Source of the DNA: Promethearchaeia archaeon
GTDB taxonomy: Archaea > Asgardarchaeota > Lokiarchaeia > Sigyniarchaeales > SOKP01
Reading direction: 5' to 3'
NCBI GenBank assembly: GCA_029856155.1
Contig: JAHQWL010000035.1
Span: forward strand, 1-46,828
Length of the DNA stretch: 46,828 bases
Made by a program: the position numbers and the translations under genes. Below the pieces are notes generated by a model that was given only the letters and a program-made list of their open reading frames with translations, did not search any database and was not told the origin of the DNA. This document shows, piece after piece, positions 35,366 to 43,986 of the stretch (the stretch's first letter is position 1; each line of letters opens with the position of its first letter).

Positions 35366-35620
35366 ATGGGAAAAACAAAAATAAAAATTGATTATTCAAA
35401 ATGCGGCTCTGAGGGAAAGGTTGATCCGAGAGATTGTGCAAAATGCCTAAATGTATGTGACCCTTGTGTGTTTTTAAGACATGAAGATTTAAAATATAAA
35501 GAAGAAAATGTGTATGACCCAAAACATTGGAAAATTACAGCAATTTGGCCATCTGTTTGTACACGCTGTTATAAATGTATAGATGTATGCCCAGAAAATG
35601 CTATAAGTATTAAATGGTGA
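35366..35620 (+). CDS. Small 4Fe-4S ferredoxin-like protein (84 aa)
   Basis: Cys65, Cys68, Cys71 and Cys75 in CTRCYKCIDVCPENAI form one standard [4Fe-4S] site. Cys13, Cys24, Cys27, Cys31 and Cys34 in the N-terminal half form a second, atypical cluster motif (CAKCLNVCDPC). The sequence between is strand-like. It is preceded 8 bp upstream by the larger Fe-S protein, and a ribosome-binding site GGTGG overlaps that gene's stop. Both presumably belong to one electron-transfer unit. Partner enzymes are not encoded in the window. Confidence 0.75.
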   Translation: MGKTKIKIDYSKCGSEGKVDPRDCAKCLNVCDPCVFLRHEDLKYKEENVYDPKHWKITAIWPSVCTRCYKCIDVCPENAISIKW

Positions 35621-35653
35621 AAATTTTCTTTTTCATTATACAAAATCATAGAA

Positions 35654-36466
35654 TTAGTCCATATCTGCATCTTTTGCTGATTTATAGAGATAGTCAAAGT
35701 AATATAAGGAAGCAGGTCCAAAAGCCACATGGTCTGTTAAAATTCCAAAATAAGACATTTTTTTAGGAAAAAAACTCTCAGAAAGCACAATAAACGCATC
35801 TTCTCCTTCATCAATAATGACAGCACTACCGAAAATTTGATCTCTCCATCTTATCTCGCAAAGTGAGTTATACTTTTTAATCAGAGTTCTGAACTTTTTA
35901 TCTTTTAATGCTTCTGCCTCTACAAGAAGTCGCAAATCAGTTACACCTCGTGCTCTAGCTTTTTTCATATCTTCATAAAATACTTCTAAAAATTCAGATT
36001 TTGCAGAAACAAGATAAATGGATGTTCTTGCTAAATTAATTAAGGATAAAACTTTATTAATACATACATCCCTTCCACGATGAATATATAAAGCAATCTT
36101 AATAGGAGTATCATGAGATTGATAAATTGGTGTTAATGTATGAATAATTTTATTCGAATAATCATCGAAACTAGTATTATATTGCTTCTTGGCAATAATT
36201 AAAGCTTCATCTGGACTTTTAGCAAAATAGCGAGAAGGACGAGACTCTTCTTCTTTTATAATCCACAATTTTTCTTTCTCAAGTTGAGTTAGAATGTTAT
36301 AGATTCTCGAATAGGGGACTCCAGACGCTTCAGAAAGTTCTCTAGCATCCATAGGACCTTTACTTATTAAAGTGAGATATATAGAAATCTCATAATCAGT
36401 AAGACCAATAGACCTCAGAGACTCTTTTACTTTTTCTGGTATTTCTTTTGACATTGTTTTACCCAT
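35654..36466 (-). CDS. TrmB-family transcriptional regulator
   Basis: Residues ~10-75 are a winged helix (SIGLTDYEISIYLTLISKG, ELSEASGVPYSRIYNIL, LEKEKLWIIKEEESRPSRY), as in the TrmB family. Residues ~110-270 form a C-terminal domain with a PLD/sugar-binding-like fold (KALYIHRGRD region, ARTSIYLVSAKSEF, ARGVTDLRLLVEAEA, VAFGPASLYYFDYL). TrmB proteins respond to sugars or other small molecules and repress or activate neighbouring transporters or metabolic genes. The nearest targets are the Fe-S operon (convergent, stop to stop 33 bp) and the membrane-protein gene. The annotated start is ATG at 36466; a second ATG four codons on (MSKEIPEK) with a GGGT upstream is also possible. Confidence 0.85.
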   Translation of the reverse strand: MGKTMSKEIPEKVKESLRSIGLTDYEISIYLTLISKGPMDARELSEASGVPYSRIYNILTQLEKEKLWIIKEEESRPSRYFAKSPDEALIIAKKQYNTSFDDYSNKIIHTLTPIYQSHDTPIKIALYIHRGRDVCINKVLSLINLARTSIYLVSAKSEFLEVFYEDMKKARARGVTDLRLLVEAEALKDKKFRTLIKKYNSLCEIRWRDQIFGSAVIIDEGEDAFIVLSESFFPKKMSYFGILTDHVAFGPASLYYFDYLYKSAKDADMD

Positions 36467-36559
36467 TCTATCATTTTCATGATGTAATTAAAGAATTTAT
36501 GTATGAATAATAATAATAATGATAATATTAATATTCTTTTTCTTAGAGGTTAAGTATTA

Positions 36560-36660
36560 AGGAAAAAAAGTAGATGATCTCTCCTGTTAAATTCCACTCT
36601 TTATCTCTTTTAAAAGTGGCATCCCTCTTTAAAATTTATTATTAAGTATAGTAGAGAGGG
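36560..36660 (-). terminator. Hairpin/T-tract terminator of the membrane-protein gene
   Basis: Downstream (leftward) of the gene ending at 36664, AGAGGG/CCCTCT (36623-36628 with 36655-36660) and CCACT/AGTGG (36594-36598 with 36615-36619) can form two hairpins. They are followed on the minus strand by a T-run (the A-run at 36563-36569). Together these resemble an archaeal terminator. Confidence 0.4.
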
Positions 36661-36663
36661 ATT

Positions 36664-37224
36664 TCAAATGAATGCTACTGTGAATGATGCACAAATGTTA
36701 ATTATACCAGTTACGAAATAAAGAGTTCTCCACGCATCTCCAATAGTGAAAAATAATGTAAATGAGATAATAAGCCAAATTAAAGAGCATATTGGGAAAA
36801 CTAGTTTGCTTCGATCAGTTTCATTTTGTAATTTGGTTGATATAAATCTAATCAGAACGGGAATAAGATATGCAAGTAAAGAGCTCGAGATAAGAAAAAC
36901 TAGAATAATTATTTCCCATGTCCATAATAAACCTGCAAATATAGAACTATATCCTATTATTATTATAGCAGATATTATTAAAGGTTCTTTAGTTATCTTA
37001 TCCAAGAATCTCATTGATACTATGAATATAATTGAAAATAATATAAAACTTAATGCCATTAAACTCGCAATTGGAACGATGTAAACAAAAACTGACCAAT
37101 GAGATTCAAGAACGTGAGGATTCAAAAACATTAAGAGATTGTAAAAAGGTCCTGAAAAGATACTAGACAAAACGGCAATTGGTATAAATAACTTTAAAAT
37201 TGTTAGGTTCTCCATGTTATTCAT
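36664..37224 (-). CDS. Uncharacterised five- or six-helix membrane protein
   Basis: Hydrophobic helices lie at residues ~8-30, 43-72, 80-100, 102-126, 143-163 and 168-186. Loops are short, with two lysine/arginine-bearing stretches (FLDKITKEP and KLQNETDRSK) likely cytosolic. There is no catalytic motif and no match to a named family by eye. The 186-residue protein could be a small transporter-like or membrane-anchoring protein. Its stop lies just beyond a hairpin terminator. It is divergent from the 684-residue surface protein with about 140 bp between. Confidence 0.55.
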   Translation of the reverse strand: MNNMENLTILKLFIPIAVLSSIFSGPFYNLLMFLNPHVLESHWSVFVYIVPIASLMALSFILFSIIFIVSMRFLDKITKEPLIISAIIIIGYSSIFAGLLWTWEIIILVFLISSSLLAYLIPVLIRFISTKLQNETDRSKLVFPICSLIWLIISFTLFFTIGDAWRTLYFVTGIINICASFTVAFI

Positions 37225-37363
37225 TTTAATATGGACTCCTTAAAAAGTTTTATTTTACATAAAAAGATTTTTCATAATAAATGATTAATTAATTTTAATA
37301 AAATTAATTGAAGATTACTATAGGAGGAATAAATCAGAAATAATAAGATTCAATGGATTTTAA

Positions 37364-39418
37364 GTGGAAATATTTAATAATAGTATACAATTCAAAATAT
37401 TTATTATGCAACATAAATCAAAATTAAACCTTTCAGTAGTTATATTAGTTATTGGACTAGGAATATTACCAACTGGATTGTTTATTAAAGGTTATCTCAC
37501 TGATCAAGTTTCTTCAAAAGTTGCTCCTTTTTTATCTGTTGTTGAAGAGGAGGCTTTAATCGCTATCGAAGAAGATTATCTTAGTTTAGGCGTTTCAGAG
37601 ACACTTGAGAGCCTCTCTAATGGACTAATCCCTATAACAGAAGAATGGGCATTAATAAAAGGTATTCCCACAACTCTTTTATATCTTCAAAATACTACAC
37701 TTATAGAGTTGCCAAAATTTATTAATGCATCTCGAGCTGCTTTAGCTATTAGTAATGCAATAGATGATGTTATAGAGGTTAATAAGTCTACAACTACTAA
37801 TGCTATGAATGCATTCTTCAACAATTATACATTTCAAGATGATTTTTCCTCTACAATACAAGGTGTTTCAGAATATATGACCACGGGGTCATATGCTCTT
37901 AATTATAGTTTGATTACTATGGCTAGACTATTAGATGGGGATTTCGGTATTCCCGGATTATTAACTGACCTAGAATTAGGAACAGGTGTTATAAATTGGC
38001 TTCAATTTTATTCTTATGCTAAGGCAAATATTTCAGATTATAGAAATTCAATAGAAAATGCTTATTATTGCAACTGGTCATCTGGTCAGCTTCAGAATCT
38101 TTCAGCATACATAACAACACACTTGTTTGATGAAATTGTGAAATCTCAGTATGCCCCTTTAAATTTAACTGCTTTTACGGAACTAATATTTTATAGTCAA
38201 TGGGCTAATGCTTCAATGGTATCCTCAGGATTTAATTTGAACTTGTTTAGCGAAAATATTACGGCGAATGTAGTGGGTTTAGAAGCTGGTAGGCCAATCC
38301 CTACAAATATTACATTACAAACTACTAAGGATTTATGGGATCCTCTAAATAATTATTCCTTTACTAATGATATTGGAGTTTGGATGTGGTATCTTGCTAT
38401 AGCTGGAAATTCCGTAAATTCAGGATCCTTGAGGTTGGAGTTACAAACAAATTTTGCGTTAGATGATTTGATAATGGACATTCTTTTTAATTGGTTAGTG
38501 AATATAGTTGCAAATAATTTGGTTCCATTAATATTTCCGCTTCCGCACCCGATTGGTAGTGGAATGGAGATATTAGATTATGCTGAAATTTTACTCATGG
38601 AACAATGGGCTAATGGTACGCATTATAGTGAAGGAATTAATTTAAGTGCAGGTGTTAAGGGATTTGAAGTAGGAATTCCAACAAAATCGAATATTTCATT
38701 AACTAGTGCAACTGCTCTATTTAATACATCAAATAACTCATCTTTAGTTCATATAAAAGGTATAGTAAAATGGATGAATGCATATCAAGGAGATACAACT
38801 GCTCAAAATGAGATTATTGGAACTTTTAATTTGACTACAAAACAATTAGATTTAATCACAACCTGGTTATTTACTTCATTTAGATATGATGTAACACCGG
38901 AAGTAACATATATTTATACCGCAACCACAATGTCGACTTATGCGCAATTGGGGTTCTATTATCAATGGTCTGATGGAACACTCTTTCCAAGTGGGATTGA
39001 TCTAGGCCCAATATTAGGTCTAAGTTTAATTAGTGGATGGGAACTAGGACTTCCAACGAGTACAAATATCAATGAGACAATCTCAGCACAATTATGGTCA
39101 GCGGAAGAAGAATTATCCCTAATTCATTATAAGGGGATTTCGATTTGGTTTAGGGCAATGAAAGTAGGAGATTTAAATTATGATTATTTAATGAATCATT
39201 TTGGACTGACCGATAACCAAATGGATGCAATTTTAGATTGGTTAGTAAATATCAGAGAAAATTTTGCAGTTCCTATAGCTCAATTAGAAGCTAATTTTCC
39301 TGTAGACCATTATACGCTAGGGAATAATATTTACTTCGGATTCTTAATAGGTGGAAGTATTATCGCAGTTATTGGAGTCTTAGGTATTGTTTTACTATCT
39401 TTATTTAAAAAGAGATAA
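37364..39418 (+). CDS. Large surface protein with N- and C-terminal membrane helices and three ectodomain repeats
   Basis: Helix 1 (residues ~23-45, VVILVIGLGILPTGLFIKGY) and a C-terminal helix (~660-680, IGGSIIAVIGVLGIVLLSL) bracket ~610 ectodomain residues rich in N-x-S/T sites. The ectodomain contains three repeats of ~125 residues with pattern QWAN/SDGT...SGI-x-L, G-x-E-x-G-x-PT-x-x-NI, a tryptophan-bearing KGI-x-x-W and a helix ending in ILDWLV. Topology resembles CD36/LIMP-2-type proteins, but I cannot show a fold match. A GTG at 37364 is the first start; an ATG at 37406 would give a cleaner N-terminus. Function is unknown; binding of lipid or protein outside the cell is one possibility. 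Confidence 0.65.
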   Translation: MEIFNNSIQFKIFIMQHKSKLNLSVVILVIGLGILPTGLFIKGYLTDQVSSKVAPFLSVVEEEALIAIEEDYLSLGVSETLESLSNGLIPITEEWALIKGIPTTLLYLQNTTLIELPKFINASRAALAISNAIDDVIEVNKSTTTNAMNAFFNNYTFQDDFSSTIQGVSEYMTTGSYALNYSLITMARLLDGDFGIPGLLTDLELGTGVINWLQFYSYAKANISDYRNSIENAYYCNWSSGQLQNLSAYITTHLFDEIVKSQYAPLNLTAFTELIFYSQWANASMVSSGFNLNLFSENITANVVGLEAGRPIPTNITLQTTKDLWDPLNNYSFTNDIGVWMWYLAIAGNSVNSGSLRLELQTNFALDDLIMDILFNWLVNIVANNLVPLIFPLPHPIGSGMEILDYAEILLMEQWANGTHYSEGINLSAGVKGFEVGIPTKSNISLTSATALFNTSNNSSLVHIKGIVKWMNAYQGDTTAQNEIIGTFNLTTKQLDLITTWLFTSFRYDVTPEVTYIYTATTMSTYAQLGFYYQWSDGTLFPSGIDLGPILGLSLISGWELGLPTSTNINETISAQLWSAEEELSLIHYKGISIWFRAMKVGDLNYDYLMNHFGLTDNQMDAILDWLVNIRENFAVPIAQLEANFPVDHYTLGNNIYFGFLIGGSIIAVIGVLGIVLLSLFKKR

Positions 39419-39893
39419 GAAAAAAGGAACTGAATCTAAGAGAATTTTATTTTTTTTTCTAATTTTTCTATCAAGTATGATTATGAAATTTAATGAAACA
39501 TCGTTTACAATTTTCATCTTCTTCTAAGCTATAACCTTATATAAAGCTTTTAGGTGTTGTCTTATCAGTTAGCATAGTATAAGCTTATAATGATGTAAAA
39601 AGGATTTTATTATTATACAAAAAATAAGACTTGAATGATTTTATTTCAAGATTTAAAATGTCTAGTAATGATTTATTGTATGATGGAAAAAGAAAAAAAT
39701 TTACTTAATATTAATAGATTAATAAAACTAAATAAGGTTTTTCATACATACTCTTATAACAATATATACAAAATTTTGCAAAAAAAGAATAAAATTATAG
39801 ATTTGATAAATAAAATTTAATAAATAATTCATTATATTTATTAATTAAAAAAATTATTATTAAAAAAGAATATAAAAATAAGAATGTGATTTC
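39419..39893. other. Gene-poor stretch with T-tract terminator
   Basis: 475 bp lack a convincing gene. A strong T-run (39445-39468) right after the surface-protein stop is a likely terminator. A 61-codon frame (39635-39820) is too AT-rich and lacks any ribosome-binding site, so I do not call it. No repeat or RNA structure stands out. Confidence 0.55.
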
Positions 39894-40313
39894 ATGGATA
39901 TCGTAGATCTGAAAATATTGGAATTATTAAAAGAAAATAGTAGGATGTCATTTAACGACATTTCTCTAAATGTGGGTAAGACCGAAGCCACTATAAGAAG
40001 AAGAGTTAAAAAATTAACAGAAGATGGAATAATAAAAAGATTTACTATAGAATATATTGTTGATAATAAACCTCGTACAAGGGCTACGGTAAAAGTCGAG
40101 CCGGATTTCAAAGAGATTAAACGAATTTTAAAAGAATTATTAGAAATTGAAGAAATTACAGATATCTGGAGACTTTCAGGGGATTGTGGGCTATTTATGA
40201 GAGTAGAAATTCCCTCCATTGAAAATTTCAATCCCTTAATTGAAGAAAAGATTTCTCAGATTAAGGGTGTAAAAATTGTTGAAACCTGCTTTATCACAGA
40301 TGTAATTAAATAG
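39894..40313 (+). CDS. Lrp/AsnC-type transcriptional regulator
   Basis: The 139-residue protein starts with a typical AsnC helix-turn-helix: DIVDLKILELLKENSRMSFNDI, then NVGKTEATIRRRVKKLTEDGIIKRF. Residues ~60-139 form the RAM-type effector and oligomerisation domain (RATVKVEPDFKEIKRIL, TDIWRLSGDCGLFMRVEI). Lrp proteins bind DNA as octamers and often respond to amino acids. The ATG start is the first codon of the domain. No clear target is adjacent; the divergent or convergent neighbour at 40403 is only 90 bp away from its stop. Confidence 0.88.
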   Translation: MDIVDLKILELLKENSRMSFNDISLNVGKTEATIRRRVKKLTEDGIIKRFTIEYIVDNKPRTRATVKVEPDFKEIKRILKELLEIEEITDIWRLSGDCGLFMRVEIPSIENFNPLIEEKISQIKGVKIVETCFITDVIK

Positions 40314-40402
40314 GTTTTTTTGAAATATTCCTTAATTTTTCTTTTATTAAATATTATTCAGTTGAGTGGCTGAATTAAGATGATTACTTGATATTATTTT
40401 AG

Positions 40403-41791
40403 CTACTTTTCTAAAAGTTTATCAATTATATCCATTCTTTTTTTCGTTTTCTTAAGGTCATGTTGGAGTTTTTTTGAACGCTTAACATACTCATCATCGT
40501 TTAATTTTCCTGATGAGTGTTTTTTATCAATAAATTTCAATAAATTTTGAACTGAACTTAATTTTGTTTTTAAACCTTCCTTTTCATCTTTTAACTCATT
40601 TTTAGATCTATCTTTTATTTTAATATTACGCTTAGGAGGAGGCTTTAATTCAGTTTCATTTTTTTTCAATCTTTCTGGTTTTGGTGGAAGGGCTGTTAAA
40701 GATGGCACTTCTTGAAGAAAAATATCTTCGATCTCTTGCTTACTTATTTCTTCAGAAATATCCGTAAGGATATCTTCAGTTTGTTCATTTAAATTAATCA
40801 TTTGAGAAGATTCAGATACTTGTTTATTTTCTGAATTTTCTAGCTCAAATATTTCATCATCTGAATCTATCGCCTTTTTTATTAATTTATCAACTGTGGA
40901 TTTTATAGTATTAATTTGGTTTTGAAATATTTTTAATAATTCTACCAATTCACTCTTTTTAGAAATCTTCATTGAAAAATCAATATCTATTGATCTTTGA
41001 TTAGTAGGAGTATAAGTCACAGGAATTTCTTGTTCTTCTGATAATTTTTGTGTACTTACAGATGTTTGAGGAATAGGAATGGGAACATCCTCATTTGCTC
41101 TCAATTCCATTCGAAAATCAGAGACAAGCCATTTAAAAATATTTTGTGCTAATTGTGGATTATCATTACATTGAAAACCTCCGCCTATCTTATCTCTAAA
41201 TAATTCATAACTTCCAATACAACAAACCCGTCCCTTTTCGGGTTCTGATACACAGATAAGAGGACATGAAAAGGGTTCAGAGGTATCATTTGAATCTGCA
41301 ATTGAAAACGCACCACTTCCAATAATCGAAAGTGAAGATCCTGATCTATAACATAGGGTACCTATATCCGCAGTAATAGGATGAGGGATATTAAATACAG
41401 AAATTAAAGGTATATTTTCTATTCCTAAGTTAATCCGCTCATCTAATACTTGATCATTTTCAAAAGCAATTCCAAATTGTTCTGATATTTCAGATAAATT
41501 ACTCCCCCGACCTTTGTCTCCGCCTGCGTGAGATAATAATAGTAATCCCCCTCCAGCATTTTTGACCCAATTTACGATAGCATTTATTTCAAAAGAAGAG
41601 ATTCTGGCAAAATCTGGGCATACAAACACAAGAATATCATATGGTGCTAATGATTCCTCTGTGATCGGTACTTCTAAATAATTATAACAAATAAAATCAT
41701 TTGAATTTAAATAATCTCTGAGTTCAGTAAGATTTTCATCAATTCTCCCTCTCGGTTTGTGAGAAATATCAAATGCAATATGATATGGCAT
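40403..41791 (-). CDS. IFT52-like GIFT-domain protein with proline-rich linker and C-terminal helical hairpin
   Basis: Residues 1-235 match the GIFT domain (GldG/ABC/IFT), most like the N-terminal domain of eukaryotic IFT52. SHKPRG is at 10-15, TEESLAPYDILVFVCPD at ~44-60, GGGLLLLSHAGGD at 80-92, GSN at 96-98, then FGIAFENDQV (106-115), INLGIENIPL and HPIT. In IFT52 this domain supports the intraflagellar transport B complex; prokaryotic GIFT domains occur in transport-associated proteins. Residues ~236-400 are acidic, then proline/lysine-rich (LPPKPERLKK, KPPPKRNIK). The last 56 residues form a helical hairpin matching the end of the Arf-like GTPase protein (5073-5240). No signal peptide is visible. 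The gene leads a leftward group ahead of a sugar nucleotidyltransferase. Confidence 0.75.
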   Translation of the reverse strand: MPYHIAFDISHKPRGRIDENLTELRDYLNSNDFICYNYLEVPITEESLAPYDILVFVCPDFARISSFEINAIVNWVKNAGGGLLLLSHAGGDKGRGSNLSEISEQFGIAFENDQVLDERINLGIENIPLISVFNIPHPITADIGTLCYRSGSSLSIIGSGAFSIADSNDTSEPFSCPLICVSEPEKGRVCCIGSYELFRDKIGGGFQCNDNPQLAQNIFKWLVSDFRMELRANEDVPIPIPQTSVSTQKLSEEQEIPVTYTPTNQRSIDIDFSMKISKKSELVELLKIFQNQINTIKSTVDKLIKKAIDSDDEIFELENSENKQVSESSQMINLNEQTEDILTDISEEISKQEIEDIFLQEVPSLTALPPKPERLKKNETELKPPPKRNIKIKDRSKNELKDEKEGLKTKLSSVQNLLKFIDKKHSSGKLNDDEYVKRSKKLQHDLKKTKKRMDIIDKLLEK

Positions 41792-41952
41792 AATTGATCA
41801 TTAAAATTGTATTTTTTTTATTTTAAAGTTAATCAATTTCTTGTTATTATTATGTAGTATTTTAATATTTCTATAATTAATATTTAACTATAATATATAG
41901 AAGTTATAACTGTTACTTTTCAAGTTTTAAGGTAAAACTATTTGAATGCAAT

Positions 41953-43050
41953 TTAATAAACACTTTTATCTCCAATTATCAAATTATTCTTACTAATATT
42001 CTCAATCTTTACATAACTCCCAATAATAGAGTTTTGTGATATAATATTATTAAGATGTGTTGTCTCTTCAATAACACTATTTTTTAAAATGCAATTTTCA
42101 ATTTTTGAATTATTACCTATGGAAACATATGGACCAATAACAGAATTTATTATTTTTGTATGTTCTCCTATATAAACAGGATCTTTTATGTATGATCTCT
42201 CAATCGTGATATCCAAAGTGTGAAAATCATTGGAAATTACAGATTTTTGTTGTAATAGATATCTATTTCCCTTTAAAAGTTCAGATGGACGTCCAAAGTC
42301 CAAAATTCCTTGCTTTAATTCAACAGCAGCGATTTTATACCCTTGATCCACTAGATCCTGTAGACTTTCTGTCAAATACACTTCTTTAGAATCAGGGGTT
42401 CTCTGATCCAGATATTTTTTGATATTTCTAAAAAGTGCTAAAGTTGCACTTTTTGAAAATGAATATGGTCCCGCAATCGCTAAATCTGAGACAAAATCTT
42501 TTGGTTTTTCAACAAGTTTTTTAATTAAATTATTGTTATCTACAACTACAACACCATAAGAACTAGCTTCCTCCTTGGGTACTTTCATTACGGTTATTAT
42601 TCCATCTACATCGGATTCCCAATATTTGTAAAGTAGATATGAAAATTCATCAATGGGTATCATATCACTCAGAAAAATAAGAGAGCCCTCTCTTTTATCT
42701 TGTTCTACAGTTTTCATTTTTGATTCTTTGAACCTAGTATGAGCTAAATAGACTGCTTCTCCTAAACCCCAATAATATGGTACGCCTTCTATGTATCCTC
42801 TTGGAATTTGCTCAATAAAAGTTAATTTAAATTTATCGCTATAATGATTTTTGAGATACTCAATTATTCGTTGCTTTTTATAACCCACGATTAATATTAA
42901 CTCTGTATCCGAATCAAATGTATTACTAAATTTAAGAAGTATATGGTCTAAAACAGTTTTACCCGCAACAGTTAAGAACGCCTTTGGCTTACTTAAGGTA
43001 AATGGACGTAATCTTGAACCAATACCAGCAATAGGACCGATTATTTTCAT
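41953..43050 (-). CDS. Sugar-1-phosphate nucleotidyltransferase with left-handed beta-helix tail
   Basis: Residues ~1-250 are an NTP-transferase domain. GIGSRLRP (9-16) and KPKAFLTV (21-28) form the nucleotide loop, LIFLSDMIP includes the metal aspartate, GVVVVDN and VEKP are the later family motifs, and a sugar-binding acidic segment is KEVYLTESLQDL. The glycine-rich loop begins PIAGIGS instead of the usual AGGxGxR, a slight departure. Residues ~270-365 carry hexapeptide repeats (IGEHTKIINSVIGPYVSIGNNSKIEN spacing), a left-handed beta-helix. The enzyme activates a hexose-1-phosphate with UTP or dTTP; which one cannot be read. It belongs to the leftward group with the GPN GTPase (22 bp upstream) and GIFT gene. 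Confidence 0.82.
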   Translation of the reverse strand: MKIIGPIAGIGSRLRPFTLSKPKAFLTVAGKTVLDHILLKFSNTFDSDTELILIVGYKKQRIIEYLKNHYSDKFKLTFIEQIPRGYIEGVPYYWGLGEAVYLAHTRFKESKMKTVEQDKREGSLIFLSDMIPIDEFSYLLYKYWESDVDGIITVMKVPKEEASSYGVVVVDNNNLIKKLVEKPKDFVSDLAIAGPYSFSKSATLALFRNIKKYLDQRTPDSKEVYLTESLQDLVDQGYKIAAVELKQGILDFGRPSELLKGNRYLLQQKSVISNDFHTLDITIERSYIKDPVYIGEHTKIINSVIGPYVSIGNNSKIENCILKNSVIEETTHLNNIISQNSIIGSYVKIENISKNNLIIGDKSVY

Positions 43051-43072
43051 TTTTATTTAAATTTTGATGAAT

Positions 43073-43843
43073 TTAATAGAATTTAGAGTTATCAGAATCA
43101 AAAATTCTTTGTAAATATCCAAATAACAGTTCTAAACCTTTTTCTTCCTTGGTTGAGCAAGGTATTAATTCTGAAGTTGATCCTAATTGAATAAATACTT
43201 CTGAAATTAACATTGATAATTCTCTAATTAAACCTTTTTCACGTTCATTCGTAGAATCCTCTAGAGCTCGAAAATCTTGGCTCCAATTAACAATCATATC
43301 GATTTGATCTTCATCTAATAGATCTACTTTAGAGAGCACATTTATCTGAGAAATATTTTTAAATCGAAATTGAACAGAGGCAGCAAGTAATAATGTGGAA
43401 ATAAATCCATTTGGTCTAAGTACAAAATTTGAATCAAAAAGAAAGGTAACTGCTCTTTGAATAGAGCCAAAACCTAAAGTACTCGCTATCAATGGTCCCG
43501 TTTCTCTAAAAGCAAAAAGTTCAAGCTGTCCCGCAGTATCTACAAATATCCAATCGGGATTATACTCATCAATTTCGTCCTTTAAATCATCAAGATAATT
43601 CACCATTAAATCAGAGGCTAAAATCATTGCTCCATTTGGTCCTAAACTATATTGGTCCATAACCTCCTCAAGTACAATATAATCTCTTATATCAATATCA
43701 GGTTGGTAAAGCAATACTCTTACACCCGGATCTAAATTTAACGTTATTGCAGAGATTTCTGGATTTCTATTCTCAACATAGTCTTTTATTTCTCCAGTAA
43801 GAGTACTTTTTCCACTTCCTGCTGTACCTATGAAGTAATTCAA
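43073..43843 (-). CDS. GPN-loop GTPase
   Basis: The 256-residue protein has P-loop GTAGSGKST (6-14), a DPG motif at residue ~38-40, the family-defining GPN loop (LGPNG, GPN 68-70), DTAGQ at 102-106 and SKVD near residue 165. GPN GTPases are dimeric enzymes; eukaryotic members help RNA polymerase II assembly and nuclear import, while archaeal ones have unknown partners. The listed start is TTG (43843), giving the usual short MNYFIGTAG beginning. A GAGG sits about 17 bp upstream, so another near-start codon might be used. Its neighbour, the nucleotidyltransferase, begins 22 bp after its stop, implying an operon. Confidence 0.9.
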   Translation of the reverse strand: MNYFIGTAGSGKSTLTGEIKDYVENRNPEISAITLNLDPGVRVLLYQPDIDIRDYIVLEEVMDQYSLGPNGAMILASDLMVNYLDDLKDEIDEYNPDWIFVDTAGQLELFAFRETGPLIASTLGFGSIQRAVTFLFDSNFVLRPNGFISTLLLAASVQFRFKNISQINVLSKVDLLDEDQIDMIVNWSQDFRALEDSTNEREKGLIRELSMLISEVFIQLGSTSELIPCSTKEEKGLELLFGYLQRIFDSDNSKFY

Positions 43844-43986
43844 TAAAATTTTAATTAACCTCGATTTAATTGTGTTTTTTGATATGCCAATATTGGTATA
43901 TAGTTAAAGATTTCTCATAAAGTAATAGCTTTTATCTCTTATAGATTTGATAATAAATATAGTTTTTATGACCAAATAAAATTTTA

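Noticed and set aside
36746..37084. 112-codon plus-strand frame opposite the membrane-protein gene
   Set aside because: The minus-strand frame has regular hydrophobic helices; the plus-strand reading is its complement and lacks a recognisable domain.
39635..39820. 61-codon frame in the 39.4-39.9 kb gap
   Set aside because: Low-complexity, lysine/isoleucine/asparagine-rich composition, no ribosome-binding site and no similarity; it is likely chance in AT-rich DNA.
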